Shown: positions 50,495-61,202, counted from the first letter of the stretch. The stretch: 62,779 nucleotides of DNA from Pirellulales bacterium (GCA_016936015.1 JAFGPV010000138.1:1-62779); one strand, 5' to 3'. Numbers and translations: made by a program. Notes: a model not told the origin generated them from the sequence alone.

Positions 50495-50841
50495 TGTTGA
50501 TAAAAACCAACGATCTCGTGCAAATCCTCTGCGGCGACGACCGCGGCGCGCGGGGCAAAGTCCTCCGCGTCGATCGGTCCGCCCGCAAGGTGGTCGTCGA
50601 GGGCGTCAACCGCACCCGGAAACACGTCCGCCGCAGCCAGCGGAATCCCCGCGGCGGCGTCCTCTCGATGGAAATGCCCCTGCCGGTGTCCAACGTCCTG
50701 TTGGTCTGCCGGGGCTGCAACGCCGCCGCCCGGATGGGCGCCCGCTACCAGGCCGACGGCTCCAAGGAACGCTATTGCAAGAAATGCGGGGCCGGCAACG
50801 GCCTGGTCGCTCCCGCCAAGACCCGGTACGCCAAAAAATAA
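50494..50841 (+). CDS. rplX: 50S ribosomal protein L24 (zinc-ribbon type)
   Basis: A 115-residue uL24. The KOW motif is TNDLVQILCGDDRGARGKVL, followed by KHVRRSQRNPRGG. The C-terminal part has VCRGCN and YCKKCG, two CxxC pairs that would bind zinc, a form seen in some bacteria. The start overlaps the rplN stop by one base. Confidence 0.96.
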   Translation: MLIKTNDLVQILCGDDRGARGKVLRVDRSARKVVVEGVNRTRKHVRRSQRNPRGGVLSMEMPLPVSNVLLVCRGCNAAARMGARYQADGSKERYCKKCGAGNGLVAPAKTRYAKK

Positions 50842-50894
50842 TCCGTCCGCCAAGCGGCCGACGTCCCGTCGGCCCGGACAAGCCAACCACTGCC

Positions 50895-51506
50895 ATGTGT
50901 GCCAAGAAAGCCAAAACCGCCGAGAAAGCCGCCGCCGCGGAGGCCCTGCCCGCTCCGCCGCCCCGGCTGCTGGAACGCTACGAAAAAACGATCCTCCCCG
51001 CCCTGGCCCAGACGCTGGGCCGCACGAACCGGCTCTCTCTGCCCCGGCTGGAGAAGATCGTCGTCAACATGGGCGTGGGCAATGCGGTGGCCGAGAAAAA
51101 ATACCTCGAAGAGGCCCTCGAAACGCTCAAGCAGATCACCGGCCAAAAGCCCGTCACCACGCTGAGCCGCAAGTCGATCTCGAATTTCAAGATCCGCGAG
51201 GGGATGCCCATCGGCTGCAAGGTCACGCTCCGCGGCAAGCGGATGTACGAATTCCTCGACCGCCTGGTCTCCCTGGCGCTGCCGCGGGTCCGCGACTTCC
51301 GCGGCCTGAACCCCGACGGTTTCGACGGCCGGGGGAACTACAATATCGGCCTGACCGAACAGATGGTCTTCCCCGAACTGAACCCCGATAAATTCCAATA
51401 CAACCAAGGCATGAACATCACCTTGGTGACCAGTGCCGACCGCGACGACGAGGCCCGGGAGCTGCTCCGCCAACTGGGCGTCCCGCTCCGGGCTTCCGCG
51501 ACGTAG
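50895..51506 (+). CDS. rplE: 50S ribosomal protein L5
   Basis: A 203-residue uL5 binding 5S rRNA. PRLEKIVVNMGVGNAVAEKK, TGQKPVTTLSRKSISNFKIR and RDFRGLNPDGFDGRGNYNIG are conserved. An N-terminal Lys/Ala/Pro extension of about 25 residues precedes LLERYEKTILPAL. The start is ATG 50895; the frame is open to 50775 but those codons overlap rplX. Confidence 0.97.
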   Translation: MCAKKAKTAEKAAAAEALPAPPPRLLERYEKTILPALAQTLGRTNRLSLPRLEKIVVNMGVGNAVAEKKYLEEALETLKQITGQKPVTTLSRKSISNFKIREGMPIGCKVTLRGKRMYEFLDRLVSLALPRVRDFRGLNPDGFDGRGNYNIGLTEQMVFPELNPDKFQYNQGMNITLVTSADRDDEARELLRQLGVPLRASAT

Positions 51507-51534
51507 GTTATGCTTCGGCATAACGCCGTGATGA

Positions 51535-51553
51535 AACCTGAACCCTGAACCCT
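51535..51553 (+). repeat. One-sided CCTGAACC array
   Basis: Two units (AACCTGAACCCTGAACCC) between rplE and rpsZ. No facing arm. Confidence 0.7.
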
Positions 51554-51565
51554 CGCTCGCTCGTT

Positions 51566-51751
51566 ATGGCCAGTAAATCAAAGTTCGCCAAGGTCCGGAA
51601 ACCGCCGAAGTTTTCCACCCGGGTCCGCCGCCGCTGCCGCCTCTGCGGCCGCGCCCGCGCCGTCTACCGAAAGTTCGGAATCTGTCGGATCTGTTTTCGC
51701 AAGCTGGCGGACCAAGGGATGATCCCCGGTGTACGCAAGGCGAGTTGGTAA
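51566..51751 (+). CDS. rpsZ: 30S ribosomal protein S14, zinc-dependent type Z
   Basis: A 61-residue uS14. Two CxxC pairs, CRLCG and CRICF, bind zinc, so it is the short type Z protein. The [20 protein letters not shown] and [14 protein letters not shown] ends are typical. It lies 15 bp before rpsH. Confidence 0.97.
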   Translation: MASKSKFAKVRKPPKFSTRVRRRCRLCGRARAVYRKFGICRICFRKLADQGMIPGVRKASW

Positions 51752-51766
51752 AGGAACCCCCGACCC

Positions 51767-52162
51767 ATGATGACCGATCCTATCGCCGACATGTTGACGC
51801 GAATCCGTAATGCGGTCCGCGTGGAACGGCCGCACGTCGACATCCCCTTGTCCAAGGTCAAACGCGGACTGGCGGAAGTCCTTAAGCGGGAAGGCTACAT
51901 TTGGGACTGGGAGGAAGTCGCCGAAAAGCCTTCCAGCCGGCTCCGCGTGCATTTAAAGTACGGGCCTAACGGCGAACGCGTCATCCGTCGGCTCCGTCGC
52001 GTCAGCACGCCCGGCCGCCGCGTTTACCACGGCGCCGACGCCTTGAAGCCCGTCCTCGGCGGACTGGGGATTTGCATCCTCAGCACCAGCCGCGGCGTGA
52101 TTAGCGACCGCGAGGCCCGGCAACGACGCATCGGCGGCGAAGTGCTCTGCGAAGTGTGGTGA
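51767..52162 (+). CDS. rpsH: 30S ribosomal protein S8
   Basis: A 131-residue uS8. MTDPIADMLTRIRNAVRVER, PLSKVKRGLAEVLKREGYI and STSRGVISDREARQRRIGGE are standard. S8 often acts as the autoregulator of the spc operon. Start ATG 51767; 51770 is equally possible. Confidence 0.98.
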   Translation: MMTDPIADMLTRIRNAVRVERPHVDIPLSKVKRGLAEVLKREGYIWDWEEVAEKPSSRLRVHLKYGPNGERVIRRLRRVSTPGRRVYHGADALKPVLGGLGICILSTSRGVISDREARQRRIGGEVLCEVW

Positions 52163-52170
52163 GTTAGTGG

Positions 52171-52255
52171 GGATTAGGGATTGGGGATTAGGGATTAGAT
52201 GATACCGATTACGCAGATCAACAATCTAATCCCTAATCCCCAATCCCCAATCCCT
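52171..52255. repeat. Two-armed GGGATTA / TAATCCC island
   Basis: The left arm (52171-52199) has four G-tracts in GGGATTAGGGATTGGGGATT form, which could also make a G-quadruplex; the right arm (52225-52255) is CTAATCCCTAATCCCCAATC. It lies between rpsH and rplF. Confidence 0.9.
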
Positions 52256-52292
52256 TTCCCCGATATTAGTACAACTAAATAAGTTTAACCCC

Positions 52293-52838
52293 ATGTCCCG
52301 GATCGGAAAAAAACCGGTGCCCGTCCCCTCCGGCGTCAAGGTGCAGATCGCCGATCGCACCGTGACGGTGGAAGGTCCCAAGGGGAAACTGCAATTCGCC
52401 TTCCAGCCCGAAGTCGACGTCCAATACGACGACGCCCAAAAGGCCGTCCTCGTCACCCGGCGCGACGACGAACGCCTCAGCCGCTCGCTGCACGGCATGA
52501 CCCGGGCCATGGTCCACAACATGGTCGTCGGCGTGACCAAGGGCTACGAACGGCGTTTGGAAATCATCGGCGTCGGCTACCTGGCCGCCGTCCAGGGCAA
52601 AATGCTCCAACTCCGCGTCGGATTCGCCAACGAATTGCAGGTGCCCATTCCCGAGGGGATCCAGGTCTCCGTCCCCGATCAGCAGCACATCGTCATCCAG
52701 GGGATCGACAAACAACTCCTGGGCCACTTTGCGGCCAGCGTCCGGGCCTTGCGGATCCCCGAACCCTACAAGGGCAAGGGCATCCGCTACCTCGGCGAGC
52801 CGGTCCGCCGCAAACAGGGCAAGGCCATGGTCAAATAA
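52293..52838 (+). CDS. rplF: 50S ribosomal protein L6
   Basis: A 181-residue uL6. MSRIGKKPVPVPSGVKVQIA, then MTRAMVHNMVVGVTKGYERR and YKGKGIRYLGEPVRRKQGKA near the end, match. Two tandem alpha-beta domains give the usual length. It is flanked by islands on both sides. Confidence 0.98.
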   Translation: MSRIGKKPVPVPSGVKVQIADRTVTVEGPKGKLQFAFQPEVDVQYDDAQKAVLVTRRDDERLSRSLHGMTRAMVHNMVVGVTKGYERRLEIIGVGYLAAVQGKMLQLRVGFANELQVPIPEGIQVSVPDQQHIVIQGIDKQLLGHFAASVRALRIPEPYKGKGIRYLGEPVRRKQGKAMVK

Positions 52839-52842
52839 CCTC

Positions 52843-52914
52843 GTTCGTCGTCGGTCGTTGGTCGCCGGTCGTTCTTCCGGCTCGACCAACGACCAACGAC
52901 CAGCGACCAACGTC
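52843..52914. repeat. Two-armed GGTCGTTGGTCG / CGACCAACGACC island
   Basis: The left arm (52843-52876) holds GTCGGTCGTTGGTCGCCGGT; the right arm (52883-52914) holds CGACCAACGACCAACGACCA. It lies between rplF and rplR. Confidence 0.9.
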
Positions 52915-52923
52915 AAGTAAGTT

Positions 52924-53292
52924 ATGCAACACGCCAAACGGATCGGACGGCAACGGAAGCGGCGGGCCTTCCGCGTCCGCAACAAGATCAAGCGGGTTTC
53001 CACCCGCGCGCGGTTGAACGTCTTCCGCAGCCTCAAGCATTTTGCCGCGCAGGTGATCGACGACCAGTCCGGCCGGACCCTGGCCGCCGCCAGTACCCTG
53101 GAGCGCGAACTCAAGGAACAAATCAAATCGGGCGGCAATAAAGCCGCCGCCGCCCTGGTGGGCAAGGTCATCGCCCAGCGGGCTTTGGAAAAAGGAATCA
53201 CCGAGGTCGCCCTCGACCGCCGCGAATACAAGTACCACGGCCGAATCGCCGCCATGGCCGGCGCCGCCCGGGAGGCGGGTTTGCAATTGTAA
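52924..53292 (+). CDS. rplR: 50S ribosomal protein L18
   Basis: A 122-residue uL18. [40 protein letters not shown] and [20 protein letters not shown] are conserved. It works with L5 at 5S rRNA. The gene is followed by a 277-bp gap. Confidence 0.97.
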   Translation: MQHAKRIGRQRKRRAFRVRNKIKRVSTRARLNVFRSLKHFAAQVIDDQSGRTLAAASTLERELKEQIKSGGNKAAAALVGKVIAQRALEKGITEVALDRREYKYHGRIAAMAGAAREAGLQL

Positions 53293-53346
53293 GCCCACGC
53301 CGAGGACGCTGACCATTTACACCTCGATCAAGGGCAAAGATTTTTT

Positions 53347-53529
53347 ATTGCAAATTGCAAATTGGTAATTGCAAATTGAGCAAAGAGGTTTGGATCACGA
53401 ACCCATTGAAAGAAAAACAATTTTGTCAATTTGGATCGAAATCCATTGTGACTTCGCAAATTATTCCGATTCATTGCGTTTGTCGGCGTTCAATTTGCAA
53501 TTTGCAATTACCAATTTGCAATTTGCAAT
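53347..53529. repeat. Two-armed ATTGCAAATTG / CAATTTGCAAT island, 32-bp perfect arms
   Basis: 53347-53378 is the exact reverse complement of 53498-53529, 32 bp each, around a 119-nt loop that includes an extra right-arm unit. It is the most perfect island in the window and lies inside the spc operon between rplR and rpsE. The low GC sets it apart from the GC-rich genes next to it. Confidence 0.95.
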
Positions 53530-53569
53530 AAAAAATACACGAGAGTGCCCCTGACCCCCTGAATACCCC

Positions 53570-54055
53570 ATGTCTACCGAAGCACCCCAAGGTCAACTGA
53601 TCGACAAAGTCATCAAGATCCGGCGCTGCGCCGCGGTGGTCAAGGGCGGACGACGCTTTAGCTTCACCGCGATGGTGGTCGTCGGCGACGGCCAAGGAAA
53701 GGTCGGCTGGGGATACGGCAAGGCCAACGAGGTGCCCCCCGCCGTGGAAAAGGCCGTCAAGGACGGGATGCGGAACATGCAGCCCGTGGCCCTGCTCGGC
53801 TCGACGATCCCCCACGCCGTCCAGGGCCACTTCGGCGCCGTGAAAGTGGTCCTGGTCCCCGCCAGTCCCGGCACGGGCGTGATCGCCGGCGCCGCCGTCC
53901 GCGCCGTCTGCGAGGCCTGCGGCATCCGCGACATCCTCACCAAATGCTACGGCTCGAACAATCCCATCAACATCGTCAAGGCCACGTTGGACGCCTTGCA
54001 TCAACTTTGGGTGCAAGGGGACGTCGAACGGCTCCGGGGAGTTTCGCTCACATGA
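53570..54055 (+). CDS. rpsE: 30S ribosomal protein S5
   Basis: A 161-residue uS5. [40 protein letters not shown] and [20 protein letters not shown] are diagnostic. It is coupled to rplO by an ATGA overlap. There is no rpmD (L30) between S5 and L15. Confidence 0.98.
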   Translation: MSTEAPQGQLIDKVIKIRRCAAVVKGGRRFSFTAMVVVGDGQGKVGWGYGKANEVPPAVEKAVKDGMRNMQPVALLGSTIPHAVQGHFGAVKVVLVPASPGTGVIAGAAVRAVCEACGIRDILTKCYGSNNPINIVKATLDALHQLWVQGDVERLRGVSLT

Positions 54056-54558
54056 ATCTCAACGACATTCACCGCGGCGTGCAGACGAATCGGTCCCGGA
54101 AGCGGATCGGGCGCGGCCCCGGCTCCGGCCACGGAAAAACCGCCGGCCGCGGACACAAAGGACAACGCTCACGCTCGGGCTATTCCTCCTCGCCGCTGTT
54201 CGAGGGCGGGCAGATGCCGCTGTTCCGCCGCATCCCCAAACGCGGTTTCAACAACCGCTTCGCCCCGACGGTGGCCGTAATCAACGTCGGCGATCTCGAA
54301 GAACATTTCCAGGACGGCCAGCAGGTCGACGCCGAATCCCTGAAAACTGCCTTATTGGTCAAGGGACGCTACGACCTCCTGAAAATCCTCGGCAACGGCG
54401 AACTGACCAAAAAACTCACCGTCGCCGCCCATCGCTTCAGCGCCGCGGCCAAGGAAAAAATCGAAAAGGCCGGCGGACAGGTCCAGGTGCTGCCCGGCAA
54501 AAAACCGGTCGTGAAAAACAAGCAGAAGGTGAAAGGGAAGATCGAAGGGCAAGGATGA
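54052..54558 (+). CDS. rplO: 50S ribosomal protein L15
   Basis: A 168-residue uL15. [20 protein letters not shown] and [10 protein letters not shown], then [18 protein letters not shown], are typical. The start overlaps the rpsE stop. The C-terminal tail is Lys-rich ([13 protein letters not shown]) and ends just before an island. Confidence 0.97.
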   Translation: MNLNDIHRGVQTNRSRKRIGRGPGSGHGKTAGRGHKGQRSRSGYSSSPLFEGGQMPLFRRIPKRGFNNRFAPTVAVINVGDLEEHFQDGQQVDAESLKTALLVKGRYDLLKILGNGELTKKLTVAAHRFSAAAKEKIEKAGGQVQVLPGKKPVVKNKQKVKGKIEGQG

Positions 54559-54565
54559 AAACCGT

Positions 54566-54715
54566 TGAATGACGAATGACGAAATCCGAATGACGAAAGA
54601 ATTCCGAATGACTAATGACGAAAGGTCCCTTGTTTTTCAAGGACCGCGATCTTGGACATTGGGCATTTTGGCATTCGTCATTCTTTCGTCATTCGGATTT
54701 TGTCATTCGTCATTT
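54566..54715. repeat. Two-armed GAATGACGAA / TTCGTCATTC island
   Basis: The left arm (54566-54627) matches the reverse complement of the right arm (54670-54715) with few mismatches over about 40 bp, through GAATGACGAAATCCGAATGA units. It lies between rplO and secY, in the same dialect as 6238-6378 and 61954-62104. Confidence 0.9.
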
Positions 54716-54793
54716 TTCCCTCCCCGCCGCCGGCCCCTTGTCCCCTGGCCCCGTCAACCGCAAATTCCCCATTAAGAAGCAAAGGTCTCTACG

Positions 54794-56149
<1,356 letters not shown>

Positions 56150-56150
56150 T

Positions 56151-56320
56151 ATTGCAAATTGCAAATTGGTCATTGCAAATTGCAAATTGAACCAATCGAA
56201 AACCAGCTAATCCCCAAGCCGTTTGCGGCTATGCAAGGTGATTTCTGATAATGCAGTGACACCATCGTGAATTAAGATTATTTCCGGCTTGTGCAATTTG
56301 AAATTTGAAATTTGAAATAA
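56151..56320. repeat. Two-armed ATTGCAAATTG / CAATTTGAAAT island
   Basis: The left arm (56151-56190) has four ATTGCAA(A) units; the right arm (56294-56320) has CAATTTGAAATTTGAAATTT, a diverged dialect. It lies between secY and adk. Confidence 0.8.
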
Positions 56321-56357
56321 AAAAAACCGCTTCCTTTACACCAAGAGTTATCCCATC

Positions 56358-56915
56358 ATGCGCATTGTTTTCGTCGGACCGCCCGGCGCCGGCAAAGGAA
56401 CGCAGGCCGCCAAACTGATCGCCGACTACCGCCTGGTCCACTTATCCACCGGCGACATGCTCCGGGCGGCCCGGGACGCCAAAACCGAAATCGGCCTGAA
56501 GGCCGAGGGCTACATGGCCGCCGGGCAGTTGGTCCCCGACGAGGTGATCGTGGAGGTCATCGGCCAGCGCCTGCGGGAGGACGATTGCCGGCAGGGTTAC
56601 CTCTTGGACGGCTTTCCCCGGACCATCGCCCAGGCCGAGGCGCTGGACGCCCTGCTGGCCCAGGCCGGCACGCCCTTGGACCTGGTCCTGGAAATCCGGG
56701 TCGCCGAGGACGAGTTGTTCCGGCGGCTGGCCGGCCGCGGCCGGGCCGACGACTCCGAGGAAGTCATCCGCCAGCGCCTGGTCGCCTACCGCAATCAAAC
56801 CGAACCCCTGTTGGCCTATTATTCCCGAAGCGGTCTGTTGAAAACCGTCGATGGCCTGGGAACCGTGGAGGAGATTTATCAGCGAATCCAAAAGGTGTTG
56901 GGGGAGGTTCAATAG
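56358..56915 (+). CDS. adk: Adenylate kinase
   Basis: A 185-residue short-LID adenylate kinase (ATP + AMP to 2 ADP). The P-loop is GPPGAGKGTQAAKL, the AMP site HLSTGDMLR and the LID RRLAGRGRADDSEEVIRQRL lacks the zinc Cys residues of the long form. DGFPRTIAQAEALD is the conserved nucleotide contact. Confidence 0.97.
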   Translation: MRIVFVGPPGAGKGTQAAKLIADYRLVHLSTGDMLRAARDAKTEIGLKAEGYMAAGQLVPDEVIVEVIGQRLREDDCRQGYLLDGFPRTIAQAEALDALLAQAGTPLDLVLEIRVAEDELFRRLAGRGRADDSEEVIRQRLVAYRNQTEPLLAYYSRSGLLKTVDGLGTVEEIYQRIQKVLGEVQ

Positions 56916-57008
56916 GGATTTAGGGATTAGATGTTTTGAATTTAGAATATCCACTTCTCAATTCGTTCTCATCCCCAAATCCCTAACCCCCTAAATCCCT
57001 GGCCCCCT
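56913..57008. repeat. Two-armed GGGATTTAGGG / CCCCAAATCC island
   Basis: The left arm (56913-56931) has AGGGATTTAGGGATTAG; the right arm (56970-57008) has CCCCAAATCCCTAACCCCCT. It lies between adk and map. Confidence 0.85.
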
Positions 57009-57055
57009 GTGTCCGAGGTTTCGTCCCGCAGAACCTCTATGAGGGAAACGTTTTC

Positions 57056-57874
57056 ATGCTCATGCCGCGATCGCCTCGACAACTCCGCTCGGCCCGTGAA
57101 ATCGCCGCCATGCGTCAGGCGGGTCTGCTGGTGTGGCAGACCTTCCACAACGTCATCGCGCCGTTGATCCGGCCCGGCGTGAGCACGGGGGAGATCGACG
57201 ACGCCGTGGCCCGGCATTTCGCCGCCCACCGCGCCGAACCGTTGTTCCTGAATTTTCCCAACGCCACGCCCGGCGGCGTGCCGTTCCCGGCCGTCACCTG
57301 CATTTCGCTGGATGCGGAGGTCGTGCACGGGATCCCCAGCCCCCGCCGGAAGCTCGCCGAAGGCGACATCGTCAGCATCGACACCGGCTGCAAGCTCCGG
57401 GGCTGGTGCGGCGACGCCGCCGTGACGTTTCCCGTAGGAACGATCGATCCGCTGAAACAGAAATTGCTCCAGGTGACCAAGGGCGTGCTGCTGTTGGCCA
57501 TCGACTTGATGGGCAAGAAGACCTGGTGGAACGAAGTCGCCGCCGAGATGGAAAAATTCGTCCGCGCCCATAAATTTTCCGTGGTCGAGGATTTCGTCGG
57601 CCACAGCATCGGCCGCGAAATGCACGAAGACCTGCAAGTGCCCAACTACGTTCCCCGCCGCGTCCCGCGAAATCCCAACTTCCGCCTCGAAGAAGGACTG
57701 GTCATCGCCGTCGAACCGATGGTCAACGTTGGCGCCAAGACCGTCAAAACGTTGGCCGATGACTGGACCGTCGTAACCAAGGACGGCAAACCGAGCGCCC
57801 ATTTCGAGCACACCATAGCCATGACTTCCAACGGGCCGGCGGTCCTGACGGCCGGCCCTAACGGCGAACTGTAA
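57056..57874 (+). CDS. map: Methionine aminopeptidase type I
   Basis: A 272-residue metallopeptidase removing N-terminal Met. Metal ligands: Asp in SIDTGCKLRGWCGDAAVTF (two Asp), His in EDFVGHSIGREMHEDLQVP, Glu in EEGLVIAVEPMV and Glu in AHFEHTIAMT. Position after adk is the normal order. Start ATG 57056 or 57062. Confidence 0.96.
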   Translation: MLMPRSPRQLRSAREIAAMRQAGLLVWQTFHNVIAPLIRPGVSTGEIDDAVARHFAAHRAEPLFLNFPNATPGGVPFPAVTCISLDAEVVHGIPSPRRKLAEGDIVSIDTGCKLRGWCGDAAVTFPVGTIDPLKQKLLQVTKGVLLLAIDLMGKKTWWNEVAAEMEKFVRAHKFSVVEDFVGHSIGREMHEDLQVPNYVPRRVPRNPNFRLEEGLVIAVEPMVNVGAKTVKTLADDWTVVTKDGKPSAHFEHTIAMTSNGPAVLTAGPNGEL

Positions 57875-58236
57875 AAACAGGAAATGTGGCGATTTTAGAG
57901 AAGTCGCTGTGATTTTTCAGGATCGAACAGTCCTCAGCAGATCGACAATCGGACCTTCCGAATATCCAGCAATATCGAGAACGCAAGTTGTTATTATTGA
58001 ATAAGTTAGAAATTCGCACCGGATAACATAAAACTGAATAAATCGTGAAGCCGTTATAATAGAAGGCCATCGCACTTAAATATTAGTTGTCCACCCCAAG
58101 TAGAGGGAGCCTCCTTTCCGACGCCGCTTTTTTCCATTATGAAAAAGAAAGTTTTTCCCCCTACTTGCAAAAATTGGACCAATTGATTTATACTAATTTG
58201 CTTTGTATTTGCTAAGGGACCCAATTTCAGATAGTG
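57875..58236. other. AT-rich gap before rpmJ with a promoter
   Basis: A 362-bp AT-rich gap without a gene or tandem-unit island. infA (IF1), which often follows map, is absent. It holds the promoter at 58165-58194. Confidence 0.6.
58165..58194 (+). promoter_or_regulatory. Promoter for the rpmJ-rpsM-rpsK-rpsD-rpoA group
   Basis: TTGCAA at 58165-58170, an 18-bp spacer and TATACT at 58189-58194, 42 bp before the rpmJ ATG. It starts the alpha operon separately from the spc genes. Confidence 0.65.
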
Positions 58237-58350
58237 ATGAAAGTCCGCGCGAGTGTAAAACGGATTTGCGACCATTGTAAGATCGTCCGCCGCCGCGGGG
58301 TGGTGTACGTCGTGTGTAGCAATCCGCGCCATAAACAACGACAAGGATAA
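58237..58350 (+). CDS. rpmJ: 50S ribosomal protein L36
   Basis: A 37-residue bL36, [20 protein letters not shown] at the start and [11 protein letters not shown] at the end. CDHC, the later Cys and His form the zinc site, so it is the zinc-binding form. Its size is normal. It leads the alpha operon group. Confidence 0.95.
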   Translation: MKVRASVKRICDHCKIVRRRGVVYVVCSNPRHKQRQG

Positions 58351-58450
58351 CCGCAACCGTTCCCAAGCCGGCCCGGCCTTCGGTCTCGGGCGAGGGTGGT
58401 TGTGTCTCTTGTCGTTTTAATTTTCCCGTTTATCAAGGAGTTTTTTTCCG

Positions 58451-58834
58451 ATGCCGCGTTTGCTGGGTGTCGACATCCCGAATGAAAAGCCGACGCAGAT
58501 TGCCCTCCGCTATCTGTACGGGGTGGGTAAAAAGACCGCCTTGGAACTCTGCCACAAGGCGGGCATCAATCCGCAGGTTCGCGCCCGCGAGCTGCGCGAG
58601 GACGAACTCGCCCGGCTGGCCGCCCTGCTGGACAAGGACTACGTCGTCGAGGGTCAGTTGCGAAGGCAGATCGGTCAGAACATCGTGCGGCTGAAGGACA
58701 TCGGCTGCTACCGCGGCATCCGGCATCGCCGGGGATTGCCCGTCCGCGGCCAACGCACCCGGACCAATGCCCGAACCCGCAAAGGACCGAAAAAAACCGT
58801 CGCCGGAAAGAAAGGCGTCAAGGACCTCCGCTGA
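58451..58834 (+). CDS. rpsM: 30S ribosomal protein S13
   Basis: A 127-residue uS13. [38 protein letters not shown] and [20 protein letters not shown] are typical. It contacts the P-site tRNA. An island follows before rpsK. Confidence 0.98.
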   Translation: MPRLLGVDIPNEKPTQIALRYLYGVGKKTALELCHKAGINPQVRARELREDELARLAALLDKDYVVEGQLRRQIGQNIVRLKDIGCYRGIRHRRGLPVRGQRTRTNARTRKGPKKTVAGKKGVKDLR

Positions 58835-58840
58835 GAAGGG

Positions 58841-59012
58841 AAATTGCAAATTGAGAAATTGCACATTGCAAATTGAACGAACGTCAGAAAGAGGGATCTT
58901 CCCTGGGGAGGGAATAACCCTGAGTCGTGAACCGACTTTCCATCAACGCAACATTCACCGATTCTTGTTGTCCAATTTGCAATTCACAATTTCCAATTTG
59001 CAAATTGCAATA
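58841..59012. repeat. Two-armed ATTGCAAATTG / CAATTTGCAAT island
   Basis: The left arm (58841-58877) has ATTGCAAATTGAGAAATTGC; the right arm (58973-59012) has CAATTTGCAATTCACAATTT. It lies between rpsM and rpsK. Confidence 0.85.
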
Positions 59013-59034
59013 AGTTTTTTGGAGTAAGCATTTC

Positions 59035-59427
59035 GTGGCCAAAGCAGCAGCATCCTCCGGACGGCGCAAGGCGCGGCGCAGCATCAGCACCGGGATCGTC
59101 CACATCAAGGCGACGTTCAACAACACCATCGTCACCATTACCGACGGCAAGGGCGAAACCCTGTGTTGGTCCAGCGCCGGCACCTGCGGATTCAAAGGGA
59201 GCCGCAAGAGCACTCCCTTTGCCGGCCAGATGTCCTCTCAGCAGGCCGCGGAACGGGCGATCAAGTTCGGCTTGCGGGAGGTGGACGTCAAGGTCAAGGG
59301 TCCCGGCAGCGGTCGGGAAAGCGCCATCACGGCGCTCCAGGCGGCCGGACTGAAAATCAAGTCGATCGAGGACGTCACCCCCCTGCCGCACAACGGCTGC
59401 CGCCCGAAAAAGCGACGACGAGTGTAA
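59035..59427 (+). CDS. rpsK: 30S ribosomal protein S11
   Basis: A 130-residue uS11. [40 protein letters not shown] and [15 protein letters not shown] are typical. The start codon is GTG 59035 (TTTTTTGGAG upstream gives GGAG at good spacing). Confidence 0.98.
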   Translation: MAKAAASSGRRKARRSISTGIVHIKATFNNTIVTITDGKGETLCWSSAGTCGFKGSRKSTPFAGQMSSQQAAERAIKFGLREVDVKVKGPGSGRESAITALQAAGLKIKSIEDVTPLPHNGCRPKKRRRV

Positions 59428-59430
59428 CGT

Positions 59431-59509
59431 GAGGGATTAGAGATTAGGGATTAGGGATTAGAGAGAACGAGGCGCGTTTTTTTTCCAATCCCTAATCCCC
59501 AATCCCTTA
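59431..59509. repeat. Two-armed GGGATTA / TAATCCC island
   Basis: The left arm (59431-59464) has three GGGATTAGAGATTAGGGATT units; the right arm (59487-59509) has CCAATCCCTAATCCCCAATC. It lies between rpsK and rpsD. Confidence 0.85.
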
Positions 59510-59548
59510 CAACGAGACCGTTATCACGTTTGGAGTATTCGAACTAAC

Positions 59549-60175
59549 ATGGCCCGCCATCATCAAGCCGTTTGCCGTTTTTGCCGGCGCGAAGGGATGA
59601 AGCTGTTCCTCAAGGGGACCCGTTGCGACACGCCCAAGTGCGCCTTCGAGCGGCGCGACGCGCCCCCCGGGATGAACGTCACCCGCCGCGGCAAGCTGAC
59701 CGACTACGGCCTGCACCTGCGCGAAAAGCAAAAAGTCAAACATCATTACGGCCTCCTGGAGCGGCAGTTCCGCAAAACCTTCGCCCAGGCGGAACGCGGC
59801 AAAGGCAACACCGGCGAGGCCCTGATGTGCCTGTTGGAGCGCCGCCTGGACAACGTCGTCTACCGTTTGGGATTCGGCAAGTCGCGGGCCCAGGCGCGGC
59901 TGATGATCACGCACGGGCACATCGTCGTCAACGGCCGCCGCGTCAGCATCCCCAGTTATTGCACCCGGCCCGGCGACGTGATCCGCGTCAAGGCCCGGAC
60001 GAAAAGCACCGACCTGATCAAAGCCAACCTGGCGGAGGTCTCCCGCGACGTCCCCGATTTCCTCCATCGGATCGAGACCCCCGAGCCGGAAGGGCACGTG
60101 CTCCGCCTGCCCGAGGCGACGGACACGTCGTTGCCCGTCCAGACCCAATTGATCGTCGAGTTTTGTTCCAAGTAA
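59549..60175 (+). CDS. rpsD: 30S ribosomal protein S4 (zinc-binding form)
   Basis: A 208-residue uS4. The N-terminal CRFC and CDTPKC pairs would bind zinc (C+ form). Then KLTDYGLHLREKQKVKHHYG, LERRLDNVVYRLGFGKSRAQ and the S4 domain QARLMITHGHIVVNGRRVSI are clear. S4 often regulates the alpha operon. rpoA follows 24 bp downstream. Confidence 0.97.
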   Translation: MARHHQAVCRFCRREGMKLFLKGTRCDTPKCAFERRDAPPGMNVTRRGKLTDYGLHLREKQKVKHHYGLLERQFRKTFAQAERGKGNTGEALMCLLERRLDNVVYRLGFGKSRAQARLMITHGHIVVNGRRVSIPSYCTRPGDVIRVKARTKSTDLIKANLAEVSRDVPDFLHRIETPEPEGHVLRLPEATDTSLPVQTQLIVEFCSK

Positions 60176-60199
60176 TCGTGTTTCAATTGGAGCCTTCCC

Positions 60200-61198
60200 A
60201 TGCGAATTCGCTGGCGCGGACTGGAATTGCCCAGTCTGATATCCGTTGACCGCTCGACCCTCACGCCCACCTACGGCAAGTTCATCGCCGAGCCGTTCGA
60301 GCGCGGTTTCGGCACGACGATCGGCAACAGCCTGCGGCGGATCATGCTTTCCAGCCTGGAAGGCAGCGCCGTCACGCAGATCAAGTTGCACGGCGCGGAG
60401 CATGAATTCAGCACGCTGCCCGGCGTGATGGAGGATGCCACCGACATCGTCCTGAACGTCAAATCGCTGGTGGTCAAGAACCACGGCGAAGGGACCCGGG
60501 TGGCCCGCGTCGAGAAACAAACCGCCGGACCCGTCACCGGCGCCGACGTCCAGACCGACGAGCAGATCGAAGTGATCAACCGCGATCACCTGCTGGCCAC
60601 CCTCACGGAAGACGCGCCGTTCGTCATGGAGATGGTCATCGAGAACGGCCGGGGATACGTCCCCGCCAACGAGCACACTCCCCAGGCCCAGGAGATCGGG
60701 ATCATTCCCATCGACGCCCTGTTCAGCCCCGTAATCCGCGTCCGCTACGACGTGGTGGAAACCCGCGTCGGGCAGAAAACCAACTTCGATAAACTGACCA
60801 TCGAGATCTGGACCAACGGCTCGGTCTCCCCCGAGTTGGCCCTGGTCGAGGCGGCCAAGATCCTCCGCAAACACCTGAATCCCTTCGTGCAGTACACCGA
60901 GTTGGGACCCGCCGTCCACAGCGAGGTCCGCGCCGCCGGGCCTTTCGGCGTCGATCCGATGATCGAATCCAAGCTCAACATGAGCATGGCCGAGTTGGAA
61001 CTTTCGGTCCGGGCCACCAATTGCCTGGAGTCGGAGAACATCAACACCGTCCGCGACCTCGTCCAGCGCACCGAGGACCAGTTGCTCGAAGTCCGGAATT
61101 TCGGGGAGACCACACTGACCGAGATCCGCGAGAAGCTCACCGAGTTGGGGCTCCGCCTGGGCATGAAGATTCCCGCGGCCCCTTTGGTCCTCCGTTAA
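60200..61198 (+). CDS. rpoA: RNA polymerase subunit alpha
   Basis: A 332-residue alpha subunit. The N-terminal dimerisation domain ([40 protein letters not shown]) and C-terminal domain ([39 protein letters not shown]) are complete, with the UP-element-binding helix region present. The length is normal. Confidence 0.98.
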   Translation: MRIRWRGLELPSLISVDRSTLTPTYGKFIAEPFERGFGTTIGNSLRRIMLSSLEGSAVTQIKLHGAEHEFSTLPGVMEDATDIVLNVKSLVVKNHGEGTRVARVEKQTAGPVTGADVQTDEQIEVINRDHLLATLTEDAPFVMEMVIENGRGYVPANEHTPQAQEIGIIPIDALFSPVIRVRYDVVETRVGQKTNFDKLTIEIWTNGSVSPELALVEAAKILRKHLNPFVQYTELGPAVHSEVRAAGPFGVDPMIESKLNMSMAELELSVRATNCLESENINTVRDLVQRTEDQLLEVRNFGETTLTEIREKLTELGLRLGMKIPAAPLVLR

Positions 61199-61202
61199 AG
61201 AA

